A DNA stretch of 64,000 bases, taken from the NCBI GenBank assembly GCA_041741535.1, contig JBGSJV010000125.1, positions 9,287 to 73,286 on the forward strand. The letters are read 5' to 3'. The number at the start of each line of letters is the position of its first letter. Within the stretch, counting starts at the first letter, position 1. Position numbers and translations under genes: made by a program. The stretch is from M30B19 sp041741535 (GTDB taxonomy: Bacteria > Planctomycetota > Planctomycetia > Pirellulales > Pirellulaceae). Of this stretch, positions 7,575 through 16,271 are shown piece by piece. Under the pieces are notes generated by a model. That model searched no databases. It had not been told where the DNA came from and saw only the letters and a list, made by a program, of their open reading frames with translations.

Positions 7575-10220
7575 CTATTCCCACCATCGCAGGGCTTCGA
7601 TTCGTTGAAGCTCATTCTGCCAATCCTCCCCCTCATAAAATGAAATCCAGCCCTGCGTGCGAGTCGTTTCCCCAGCAGGACAATCGGGCAAAACTGGATC
7701 GGCGTGTAGGCAGGGAACAGGCGGGTTCCCCCAGGCTCGTCCCAGCGGCTTCCAAGAGGTAATCATCCATCGATTTTTTTGGGTGTTGTGGACCAGTACA
7801 TAATCGCCTTGGAATATCTTGTTATCGTTCGACTCGAGCAAGAATTCTTCAGCGTGCGCCAACATCATGCAGTGCTGGACTCGCAGGCCAGTCAGCGGGT
7901 CGCTCGTGCCATTGAATAACGCCAGCTCCATGCGAACGTGGTCTGCCTTCGGTACAACGGTCACATCAAATCGGATCCCGTTCGGTAACTGGCGCTGACC
8001 TTTCAATACACCTCCCTCCAGTCGTTGCCACTCTTGGATCGGTAGCGATTTCTGTTGTTCATCCCAGATCGTTGGAATATGGGTATGGGCCAAATAGATT
8101 AGCCCCAGGTTCGAAAAGACCGCTTCGGGAACATCGGCTACGATATAGCTGCGATTGGACCAAGGCGTGAACACGCTGAACTTTGTTTCGCGTTGTGGTG
8201 CGATCGCCCCGTCCAAGAAACCGCGCCGAGGATGTCGACCGCCGGGGTATGGCATGATTGCCAAACGGTTCGTTGGCCGAAGCGATCGCGGGTCCTTATT
8301 AACCAGCCCATAGCTTGTCAGTAGTTCACGCACTTCTTCGGGGCGTTTGCCTAAAACCTGGCTCATTTCGATCAACGAGTACTGATGCCAAACCGCCATG
8401 TTCTCCAACCAAAATCGTTCCTCCGCCTCCGAGCTGGTTGGCCGCCGTTGCGTGGCCGGTTGGACGTAAGCACTCGCCTGGATTCGACGATAAACATCGC
8501 GTGCTTGTTCGAATTCAGCCAGGGCCTCCGGCGATAACACTCCGAGTTGTTTCTGGTAGGACGCCTCCAATTGCTGCAATAGATAGTCGATTTGTTGAGC
8601 CGGTGGACGCATGGGTTGCTGGTCGACTTCGAAGTACCACGCGCCAGTGTGTGCAAATCGTTTTCTGCCGTCGGGTTGGTCCGACCATGTTCGCACCGCA
8701 ATCCAGGCAGACTCGGTCGGTACACCGTGTGATTCAGGGCCCTGCTCTACCGCAAACCTGAGGTCGCCGCCACCCGACCATTTCCAAGCCCCCGACTCTG
8801 TCTTGAAGATCTCGGGCGTGATCCCATACTTCACTTGGCCATTCACAATCACTTCGACGCGCGAAATCGGATCGGGACTAACGACCTCAGCGTCCCAGCG
8901 AAATTCACCCGAATGTTCTCGGCCCACTTGAAACACAGTTCCGGGATGCTGTCCGTTCACGCGCGCCGTGAGCATTGGCCCCGTGGTAACAAACGACCGA
9001 CCATGCTTGAGGCCGTTCAGCCACTGGTCCAATTGGAATTTTTCGCCCGTCTGTACATACACACGTCCGAATCCCAGCGGGACCGGGTGGACCCCCGAAG
9101 CGGTACCGGCCGTTGGACTCAGTCGAAAACCACAATTGAGCAGGGCGTAATACATCTCGAAACCAAATTGCAGCCATCCCCATTCGGTCAGCACGCCCGG
9201 CGACTCTTGTTCGAACTCGGCCCAAGGAGGCAACCCATGGCCGGCTTGTTTGAATCCAAAGTTGGTTCGCCAAACGCTGTTGTTCGAAAGTTCAAACAGG
9301 TCGACTTGAGCAACCGGCACCAACATCAACGACCAAGGCCAATTGTGTTTGTCCAAATCCAGTAGGGCGCCCTCGCGTTTGGCTTGTTCGACAAGCGAAC
9401 GCAGCGGCGGGACTGTCTGCGTGAATCGCGTGCGATGGTTGAGAATAAACAAAGCCCCAAGCGTATGACGTTTACTTCCCACTGAAAAAATTTCGTACTC
9501 CGTATTGCGTGGCAGGATGACTTGATGATCGTTAACCCAGATCGGAGCAGAGCCATGGTCTTCACGTGGCCCAAACGGCGAGGGACCCTGAGAACGAAGG
9601 GGCGAAGGTTCCAAGTCAGGGACTTTGTCTGAGGAAGTCGTCCAGAATGTCACTGGAAAGGTCACATTCAGTTCTTCTGCAGACATCACATTGGGGAGTT
9701 CAGCGATGCGACGATGCACATGCGTTTCCCCAGAATACCAACCTTGCTGCGCCATGTGACTCCATCGGCGCAATTCAAACGTCTTCTCGATGGCTTGGTC
9801 TGCAAGGCCTGTTGCGGCGTCCGGTTCAGTCAAGGCCTGGATGACAATTGTCTCCCGCAGTGGCCAATACTCCTTGCCTCGTTCGATCAGAAGCTGGTAC
9901 TCCCCTGGTTCGAGACGGATGTGAAACGGATGGGCAGATACCGTCGTATGTCGTTCCACGGATTGGGGAATTGGCACCCACTCTTCCGCATAGGGCCAAG
10001 CTGTTCCTTGTTCGCTGGCGGACCGAACGAACAACCATTCCCCCTGTGCGTCCTGCAGATAAATCCTGGCCGCCACGGGCTGATGGGTGTCGGCATCCAC
10101 AACCGATCCAATAAAGTCCCTGGGCTGGACTTTCCGGGCAACGTTTTGGGCCTTTGCATCCGCATCAAATACCGCCAAGAACAAATGCGAAACGAGTATC
10201 GTCAGCAAGCAACGGATCAT
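7575..10220 (-). CDS. Exported CehA/McbA-type PHP-domain metallohydrolase-like protein
   Basis: 881 residues from ATG 10220 (AGGTGG upstream). A signal peptide (MIRCLLTILVSHLFLAVF) leads into a carboxypeptidase-regulatory-like beta domain (DFIGSVVDADTHQPVAARIY). A PHP-like domain follows with SGETHVHRR, and a later segment with LDKHNWPW and GRSFVTTGPML that is typical of the CehA/McbA group. The C-terminal part ends with beta-rich sequence about an acidic envelope and no recognised domain. The family includes phosphoesterase and carbaryl-hydrolase-like proteins; the substrate here cannot be told. Monocistronic by spacing. Confidence 0.7.
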   Translation of the reverse strand: MIRCLLTILVSHLFLAVFDADAKAQNVARKVQPRDFIGSVVDADTHQPVAARIYLQDAQGEWLFVRSASEQGTAWPYAEEWVPIPQSVERHTTVSAHPFHIRLEPGEYQLLIERGKEYWPLRETIVIQALTEPDAATGLADQAIEKTFELRRWSHMAQQGWYSGETHVHRRIAELPNVMSAEELNVTFPVTFWTTSSDKVPDLEPSPLRSQGPSPFGPREDHGSAPIWVNDHQVILPRNTEYEIFSVGSKRHTLGALFILNHRTRFTQTVPPLRSLVEQAKREGALLDLDKHNWPWSLMLVPVAQVDLFELSNNSVWRTNFGFKQAGHGLPPWAEFEQESPGVLTEWGWLQFGFEMYYALLNCGFRLSPTAGTASGVHPVPLGFGRVYVQTGEKFQLDQWLNGLKHGRSFVTTGPMLTARVNGQHPGTVFQVGREHSGEFRWDAEVVSPDPISRVEVIVNGQVKYGITPEIFKTESGAWKWSGGGDLRFAVEQGPESHGVPTESAWIAVRTWSDQPDGRKRFAHTGAWYFEVDQQPMRPPAQQIDYLLQQLEASYQKQLGVLSPEALAEFEQARDVYRRIQASAYVQPATQRRPTSSEAEERFWLENMAVWHQYSLIEMSQVLGKRPEEVRELLTSYGLVNKDPRSLRPTNRLAIMPYPGGRHPRRGFLDGAIAPQRETKFSVFTPWSNRSYIVADVPEAVFSNLGLIYLAHTHIPTIWDEQQKSLPIQEWQRLEGGVLKGQRQLPNGIRFDVTVVPKADHVRMELALFNGTSDPLTGLRVQHCMMLAHAEEFLLESNDNKIFQGDYVLVHNTQKNRWMITSWKPLGRAWGNPPVPCLHADPVLPDCPAGETTRTQGWISFYEGEDWQNELQRIEALRWWE

Positions 10221-10657
10221 GAACCACCTATGCTGTGGAATCCCGGAACGACGAGCCCAACATGGCACAGGGCCTTCGCCCGGCGTGCGCGATTCATACC
10301 ATATTATCGGAAACCGCGGGACAATGGTATCGAACCACGGGCGCGATCGAGATCCATTCGCCTAGCACCCGACTGTGGCATATAATCGATGAACAAACCA
10401 AGGCGAGACGAAAAATTCGGCGAGGCGAGGTCGGTTGAACTTCGGTCGGCAATTGAACGTTGCATGGCATTAGCCCTAGCTGTTGAATGGCGATCGAACT
10501 CCACGTGATCAACGATGTTTGCTCGAGCAATTCACGATATGGCTCGTTTGTTTGTTCCACCGACTGTATACTTGGGGCAAGTTTTCCGCGCGATGGCTCG
10601 TGCGGTTCCGCCCAGCTTCCTCGAACGTTGACCAACGGACGAACGACATCAACCCTC
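10221..10657. promoter_or_regulatory. Divergent intergenic region before the ECF sigma gene
   Basis: 437 bases between two diverging genes. Reading frames extend into it but show no family signal. TATAAT occurs at 10381-10386 and TATACT at 10567-10572, neither with a good -35 at 16-18 bases, so the promoters are unresolved. Confidence 0.3.
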
Positions 10658-11212
10658 ATGAACGATTTGACTCGACTGCTGAACTCCTTGAGTGACAAGC
10701 CAACCGAGTCGCCGTCGGCTTTGGTAGAAGCGTTGTTTCAAGAACTACATCAAATGGCTCGGGCTAGGTTGCGACAGGAACGAGCCGGACAGCCACTACA
10801 AGCCACCGAGTTGGTCAACGAGGTGTACCTACGTATTTGCGCTTCGCAGAAGACGGTTTGGCAGAACCGCGCGCATTTCTTTGCGGCTGCGGCGGAGGCG
10901 ATGCGACGAATCCTGATCGATGCCGCCCGGCGACGGAACTCGCAAAAACGAGGTGGCGAGCTGCAACAGTCAGACGTTCCGCTAGACCAGTTCGCAATCG
11001 AGGCCTCGGCCGAAGAGTTGTTAGTAATCCATGATTTACTCGACAACTTGCAGGCTCATGATCCGGCGGCGGCTCAATTGGTCAAACTGCGAGTGTTTGC
11101 GGGATTCAAGATGTCGGAGATCGCGGAGATCCTGGAAGTATCACCGCGATCGGCACAGGATCTTTGGAGTTATGCGAAAGCCTGGTTGCATGACCGAATG
11201 AACACGAAATAG
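10658..11212 (+). CDS. ECF-like RNA polymerase sigma factor
   Basis: 184 residues from ATG 10658; an upstream in-frame start would add 57 residues with no family resemblance. Region 2 shows RARLRQERAGQPLQATELVNEVYLR and the RRILIDAARRR segment; region 4 ends with FAGFKMSEIAEILEVSPRSAQDLW, an HTH. This is the planctomycete-expanded sigma-70 group (TIGR02999-like). Such genes are often linked to Hanks-type kinases, as here, where the kinase/SRPBCC pair lies downstream on the opposite strand; stop codons of the convergent genes are three bases apart. No anti-sigma gene is adjacent, so control through the kinase is an inference. Confidence 0.88.
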   Translation: MNDLTRLLNSLSDKPTESPSALVEALFQELHQMARARLRQERAGQPLQATELVNEVYLRICASQKTVWQNRAHFFAAAAEAMRRILIDAARRRNSQKRGGELQQSDVPLDQFAIEASAEELLVIHDLLDNLQAHDPAAAQLVKLRVFAGFKMSEIAEILEVSPRSAQDLWSYAKAWLHDRMNTK

Positions 11213-11215
11213 TCG

Positions 11216-12058
11216 TCAAACGGACTTCTCGCAGAACGCTTTGAGTTGATCCATGTCGCCGCCGATGGCTTTCTCGACCATGCCGATCATTAGGGGTGTC
11301 AATAAACGAGAAAACAAATTCTTGGGGCGTGCAATCATGTGCATTTCCAACTGTGTCCCCGAGCCATGCTTGGATAACTCAAACCGCGAATCCCATATGG
11401 TCCCAGCCATCTCTCCAACCAAACGAAATCGCTGGTTGTCGATGTATTCCGTAACTTCCATCTCAGCCACGGCTGTCTTGCCATGCATATTTCGGGTCTC
11501 GCGAAACCGTGTCCCCACGCCCGACTTGATCGCCGAGACAATCTCAATTTTTTCGATATCGGGAATGGCCTCACAGAAGCGTTCGGGTCGGGCAACCGTT
11601 TGAAAAACTCGCTCGATCGGAGCAGCAATGGTCCTGACGACGGAAACTTCCGTCGACACGGGAGCCGCCAACGCCAATCCCAACAAGCCAAAAACCAACC
11701 ACACACCCACACCGCTTGGCCACATCCACCAGGGATGTGGAATGGAGGCGAGCGTAAACAGAGTGGCGGCCCCAAACAGCAACCACACAACGGTCGCAGG
11801 AATTGCCGTCCGCCCTGGGCTAATTGGCCGAGTCACCCAAGGACCCACAAACGCGCCCGCACTCCAAGAAGCGACCACGATCAAGAACGCCATGGTGGGC
11901 AGGGTTTTGACCCAATCAGCGAGCTGTTGGGAATCATTGATATCCAAGTCCGCGGGTGGTGGGTATAAACTATTGCTGATCGATTGGACCAACGCGACGG
12001 AGAGGCCGCCGGCTAAAAAGCCGACCACAGCCGCAGCAATGAACTTCGCATATTTCAT
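11216..12058 (-). CDS. Membrane protein with C-terminal SRPBCC domain
   Basis: 280 residues. ATG 12058 was picked over the in-frame ATG 12073 because AAGGA lies eight bases before it. The N-terminal 130 residues hold about four hydrophobic segments (FIAAAVVGFLAGGLSVALV; MAFLIVVASWSAGAFVG; TVVWLLFGAATLFTLA; GVWLVFGLLGLALAA). Then a SRPBCC/polyketide-cyclase-like domain (VSVVRTIAAPIERVFQTVA ... PDIEKIEIVSAIKSGVGTRF) extends to the end, a fold that binds hydrophobic ligands. It lies 26 bases after the kinase stop, so the two are likely co-transcribed. Confidence 0.75.
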   Translation of the reverse strand: MKYAKFIAAAVVGFLAGGLSVALVQSISNSLYPPPADLDINDSQQLADWVKTLPTMAFLIVVASWSAGAFVGPWVTRPISPGRTAIPATVVWLLFGAATLFTLASIPHPWWMWPSGVGVWLVFGLLGLALAAPVSTEVSVVRTIAAPIERVFQTVARPERFCEAIPDIEKIEIVSAIKSGVGTRFRETRNMHGKTAVAEMEVTEYIDNQRFRLVGEMAGTIWDSRFELSKHGSGTQLEMHMIARPKNLFSRLLTPLMIGMVEKAIGGDMDQLKAFCEKSV

Positions 12059-12084
12059 TTTGTTTTCCTTCATCAAGTTGTTTG

Positions 12085-14556
12085 TTACGGTTTGAGTGCT
12101 TGTTGGCATTTGGCCTTGAGTTCGGCAGGATCGACCGTCAAGCGTGGATTCTTCAGATTGGCAGCTTCGCAACTCTCAATCGCCGACAAGGCTTCTTGAT
12201 ATTTTTGCTGGTGGTAGCGAGCTTCCGCCAGTCGCAAAAATGCTTGAGGCAAATCGCAACCAAGGTCCAAGGCACTGACGAACTCGGACTCGGCTTCTGG
12301 GTATTGTTGTTGCTCGAGCAACACGACACCATAATCGAGTCGCGATGGCCAATGCCTAGGCGCCATACGAACGGCCTTGGCCAGGGCTTCGTCCGCGCGA
12401 TCTGTTTCGCCATTGTGTTGGTAGGCGTTCCCGAGCCCTCGCCAGACACCCGCCACATCCGGCCGCATCGCGGTGCACCGGAGGAAGAACCGAATGGCTT
12501 CTGGCCAGCGTTTCTGATTCTCCAATGTGTACGCAAAATCAAAGTTCAACATGAAGTCATCCGGGTAGCGATCCAACGCTTCATAAAACACTCGATCCGC
12601 CGCATCGTGTGCCCCAGCACTGAAGTACATCGTCGCCAGCCACGACAACGTTCGCGGCGACTGCAGTTCGAGATCCTGGCCTTTAACCACGGCGTCAACG
12701 TCCGATGATGTAAATGGCTTTCCTGAGTAAAGCAATCGGCGAACTCCTGAGCGAACGGGATCGGAGTCTGCCGCCAGCATGGCCTCCGCCAGTGGCTGCA
12801 TGTTTTCCGCAGTCGCTTTCTTTCCTCCCAACGCACTGATCTGCCCTTTGGTCCCAATCCACAACTCGAGTGCATCGGACAAAGGCACGGCGGAATCGTG
12901 GGCTTGGATAGCGGCCGCGATCTCGCGCGGAGATTGCCGACCGGGATCAATCCCTTCGGCCATAAACAACTCTTGGAAGTGTTGGTCCATCTGTTCCCAA
13001 CTGGCCAAGTCCGATTGCGTCGCGCTCATTATGACCACTTGTTCGATCTGCTCGGCCAAACGGCGACGACCATTTAGCTGTTGGAAATTCTCTAAGAATG
13101 ACGCCGCGGATGTTTGGGTACCGACCTCGACGGCTTGAATATCTACCAACTCTTGCAGGCGAGTCGCCGCTGCCCGAGCGGCTGTCCACGGCGCGGCCTG
13201 ACCGATACTGGAATCTTGCGCGGCGACGAGCATGGCGGTGGCGTCGCTCAGCGCAGCCTGGACCCGTTGCGTGTGCACAAAATCCTGTTGAAGTCGTTGA
13301 TAACGATCGCTCGACCACCAGCCAATTGCCAACAACATCAGCACCAACATCGTGCCCGCGAGAATCCACGCACGTAGATTCCGCCTGAGGTGTTTCCGAA
13401 AGTAATAGATCGCGCTGGGGGGATGAGCCAAGACCGGGCTGCCCTGCAAGTATCGCTGCACTTCCTCGCCCAATGCCATCGCGGTTTGGTAGCGTTGGTC
13501 GCGATCTTTTTCGATAGCCTTGAGTGAAATCCAGTCCAAATCACCGCGAATCGCCGCACTGGAATAATCTGGAACGCCGTGGTCTCGATTTGCTTGGGGA
13601 CCAGTTGCTTCAGCAATCTTCAAACGTTGGCTGGGTCGCAACGGCTCCTGTTCGCGAATCATACGGAGCGATTCCAACAAGCCCGCCCGTCGCAACTGGA
13701 CAATATCCAAAGGAGGTGTACCCGTGAGCAGTTCATACAACAGAACTCCCAACGAATAGATATCGCTCCGAGTGTCGATGTCCAACGGATTGAGACTGGC
13801 CTGTTCCGGGCTCATGTATTCGAGCGAACCCACCACCGATCCAACGGCGGTCTGCCGTGATTGCTCCAACCATTGGCCGCCAACGGCTTTCGCCACTCCA
13901 AAATCAATCACTTTCACGGTTGGATGACCATCGACAACAGGCACCAGAACATTATGCGGTTTGATGTCGCGATGGATGATCCCTTTACTATGGGCGTGAC
14001 CGATTGCGTGGCAAAGCTCACAAAAAAGCTCCAACCGTTGCTGGAGCGATGGACGTCGCTGTTGGCAATACTCCGTGATCGATTGGCCCTTGATCAATTC
14101 CATGACGAAGTACGGTCGCCCCGTTGTCGTGGTGCTCGCCTCCAGCACTTTAGCAATGTTGGGATGATCCATAAGCGCCAAGACCTGGCGTTCGGCGTCG
14201 AACCGCGCGATCACTTGGCGAGAATCCATCCCAGGCCGGATCACTTTCAAGGCCACTTCGCGTTGGATGGGCTGTTCCTGGTGCGCGAGGAAAACTACCC
14301 CAAACCCTCCTTCGCCGAGGACTTTCAACAGACGATAAGGACCGATTTGATCCCCCGGTTGTTCGCCAACGGGCTCGCGGTCCACGGCCACGTCCATCCG
14401 GTCCAACAGCGATCCGGGGTTTGAACCAACGGCCAACAAGCGTTCGATCCTTTGGCGAAGGTCCACATCGTCGCCGCAGGCCTGGCCCAAATAATGAGCC
14501 CGCTTCGCGGGGTCATCCAGGCCTCGGGCTTCGATAAAAATCTCGCGTTCGCGCAT
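12085..14556 (-). CDS. Hanks-type Ser/Thr protein kinase with C-terminal TPR domain
   Basis: 823 residues from ATG 14556 (a GTG three codons upstream is also possible). A short N-terminal helical region precedes the kinase domain: GEGGFG at 81-86, catalytic Lys in VALKVI, HRDIKPHN, DFGVAK and the GSLEYMSPEQ activation segment. A transmembrane helix (AWILAGTMLVLMLLAIGWW) separates it from a large outer part ending in TPR repeats (ALDRYPDDFMLNFDFAYTLE; DVAGVWRGLGNAYQHNGE). All core catalytic residues are present, so it should be active. Membrane location with TPRs outside suggests sensing by protein-protein contact. It is followed by the SRPBCC protein and faces an ECF sigma gene. Confidence 0.92.
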   Translation of the reverse strand: MREREIFIEARGLDDPAKRAHYLGQACGDDVDLRQRIERLLAVGSNPGSLLDRMDVAVDREPVGEQPGDQIGPYRLLKVLGEGGFGVVFLAHQEQPIQREVALKVIRPGMDSRQVIARFDAERQVLALMDHPNIAKVLEASTTTTGRPYFVMELIKGQSITEYCQQRRPSLQQRLELFCELCHAIGHAHSKGIIHRDIKPHNVLVPVVDGHPTVKVIDFGVAKAVGGQWLEQSRQTAVGSVVGSLEYMSPEQASLNPLDIDTRSDIYSLGVLLYELLTGTPPLDIVQLRRAGLLESLRMIREQEPLRPSQRLKIAEATGPQANRDHGVPDYSSAAIRGDLDWISLKAIEKDRDQRYQTAMALGEEVQRYLQGSPVLAHPPSAIYYFRKHLRRNLRAWILAGTMLVLMLLAIGWWSSDRYQRLQQDFVHTQRVQAALSDATAMLVAAQDSSIGQAAPWTAARAAATRLQELVDIQAVEVGTQTSAASFLENFQQLNGRRRLAEQIEQVVIMSATQSDLASWEQMDQHFQELFMAEGIDPGRQSPREIAAAIQAHDSAVPLSDALELWIGTKGQISALGGKKATAENMQPLAEAMLAADSDPVRSGVRRLLYSGKPFTSSDVDAVVKGQDLELQSPRTLSWLATMYFSAGAHDAADRVFYEALDRYPDDFMLNFDFAYTLENQKRWPEAIRFFLRCTAMRPDVAGVWRGLGNAYQHNGETDRADEALAKAVRMAPRHWPSRLDYGVVLLEQQQYPEAESEFVSALDLGCDLPQAFLRLAEARYHQQKYQEALSAIESCEAANLKNPRLTVDPAELKAKCQQALKP

Positions 14557-14693
14557 GCGGAGCACTCGGGAATCCCATCAATTATTCAACCCCACTTCTA
14601 CAAGCGTAAACGAAGTTTCCAAGCGGCAAAGTGTTCCGAAATTTTCCAAATTCCGTCACAAATCGGACAATTTGAAATCGCCTGGGTTTCTCG

Positions 14694-15545
14694 CTACTTC
14701 AACAAACGCGACAAGTAATTCCCCATCATATGCGAAGGCATCCCTTGGCGGATTTCGCTCCATAGAGAATTCTGGACAGCTTCGGTGATCTCGTCCTTGG
14801 TGTCCTGGGCCAACGATTTAAGCTTCGCCACCAGCGAAGAATCGGCCTCGTGGCCAACGACAATTTCTCGTTGGCAATGGGCATACGAGTTACTAAACAA
14901 ACTTACTGTTGGAAGTTTCGGAACGATATCGCCGGCGTCCACATAACGAAAGATCTTATTGGGGAACTCGCGGACAAACGCCTCGGCCGCGATTTCGTTT
15001 CCGATCATCGGCGCTCCAAAAGTACAGATCTGGTGCACGTTGATAAAGTTCTGCTGGAGTCGCCAACCGCAGAGCAAAGCAATCGCCCCGCCCAAACTAT
15101 GGCCAGTGACCCAAACCGGCCGTTCTTTCCGTGAAAATTCGCGATCAACCACCGGAAACATCGCATCCCAAATATCCGCCAAAGCACTCATGAAGCCACT
15201 GTGAAATCGAGCCCCAACTCCGGCGGCAACAAAATCGGTGCCCAACTGACCTTCAGGCAGGATCAAGAAATTACGGGCATTGGTCAGCAGCCAATCCCGG
15301 AAACCATCAATGGTCGCAAATGACTCTGAGCCGCGAAATGCGAGGACAATCGCGTTCTCATTACGCCCCACGTAAACTTGAGTGTTCTCGACACTCACCA
15401 ACTCCACTTCAAGTCCCAACTGCTTTTGGAACTCCGCCCGACCGACTTCCGCGGGGAGGTACGCGAGTTCGCACGCCCGCCCGAGAAACGTCGCTTGGCG
15501 TGAATCGTGTTCGGTATTTGAATCAAGTTGCAATGCTCCGGACAT
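14694..15545 (-). CDS. Class 3 lipase family protein
   Basis: 283 residues from ATG 15545, which has AAGGGA five bases upstream; in-frame sequence further upstream belongs to the preceding gene region. It shows the lipase nucleophile elbow VTGHSLGGAIALL, the oxyanion strand AIVLAFRGSES, the catalytic Asp in YVDAGDIVPKLP and FGAPMIGN. The catalytic His is less certain. No signal peptide is evident, so it may be cytoplasmic. It starts 16 bases after the LRR gene stop and is probably co-transcribed with it. Confidence 0.85.
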   Translation of the reverse strand: MSGALQLDSNTEHDSRQATFLGRACELAYLPAEVGRAEFQKQLGLEVELVSVENTQVYVGRNENAIVLAFRGSESFATIDGFRDWLLTNARNFLILPEGQLGTDFVAAGVGARFHSGFMSALADIWDAMFPVVDREFSRKERPVWVTGHSLGGAIALLCGWRLQQNFINVHQICTFGAPMIGNEIAAEAFVREFPNKIFRYVDAGDIVPKLPTVSLFSNSYAHCQREIVVGHEADSSLVAKLKSLAQDTKDEITEAVQNSLWSEIRQGMPSHMMGNYLSRLLK

Positions 15546-15561
15546 TTCGGTCCCTTCTTTT

Positions 15562-16155
15562 CTACTTGAGGACACGTCGTCCGGGTTGAGCCGCCTTCCA
15601 AGAATCAATCCACTCGGAACTGACGGTCGTCTGTCGCAAATCCAACTGTTTGAGTTTCGGCAATTTATCGACGAGTTGTTGCAAGGCAACGTCGGTAATC
15701 TTGGTCCCGCGCAGTTTCAAACTTTCGAGCGATTCCAGCTCAGTCAATGTCACCAGCCCCTGGTCCGTCACTTGACTACCATTTAGATCAAGCGACTTTA
15801 AACGAACTTGGCCCTTGAGCAACGCCAAAGTCGCGTCGGTCACATCGGCATTGGCCATCTGCAGAACCACGATGTCGCGCTTTTGAGCTAGGAATTCGTA
15901 GCTGTCCCTGTCCCAACCCGTCAATGTCAGATGCAGTTCGCCATCAACCACTTGTTCGCGTTCCCCCAAGTCGATCGTCTCGACAACACGAGTATAAATG
16001 ACGGGGGTCGCCGTAATCGCCACCCCCACCAACCCGACCATGATTGGCAGCCACAACCGCCGGGGAGTCCGGAATAATCGCACCAGGAACCAAAGCCCTG
16101 CCAGGGCAATGATTCCAACCCCAATTAGGAATAGCGATTCGAAGAAGAGATACAT
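15562..16155 (-). CDS. Membrane-anchored leucine-rich repeat protein
   Basis: 197 residues from the ATG at 16155. Two N-terminal transmembrane helices (LFFESLFLIGVGIIALAGLW; LWLPIMVGLVGVAITATPVI) are followed by leucine-rich repeats of the xxLxxLxLxGTxITD type (VRLKSLDLNGSQVTDQGL; LESLKLRGTKITDVALQQL; KLKQLDLRQTTV). No catalytic domain is visible; LRRs of this type usually bind proteins. It is 116 bases downstream of the BlaR1-like gene and 16 bases ahead of the lipase gene, suggesting a link to the BlaI/BlaR1 unit. Confidence 0.75.
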   Translation of the reverse strand: MYLFFESLFLIGVGIIALAGLWFLVRLFRTPRRLWLPIMVGLVGVAITATPVIYTRVVETIDLGEREQVVDGELHLTLTGWDRDSYEFLAQKRDIVVLQMANADVTDATLALLKGQVRLKSLDLNGSQVTDQGLVTLTELESLESLKLRGTKITDVALQQLVDKLPKLKQLDLRQTTVSSEWIDSWKAAQPGRRVLK

Positions 16156-16271
16156 CGAGGGAGAATTCCTAGCCACCAAATGCTCATGCCACCGCCACCG
16201 AATTATGCTAAACCACCCGAGACGCCGAGCAAAGCTGGGAGGCCAGTTACTTTGGCAAAATTCCTCTCTCG

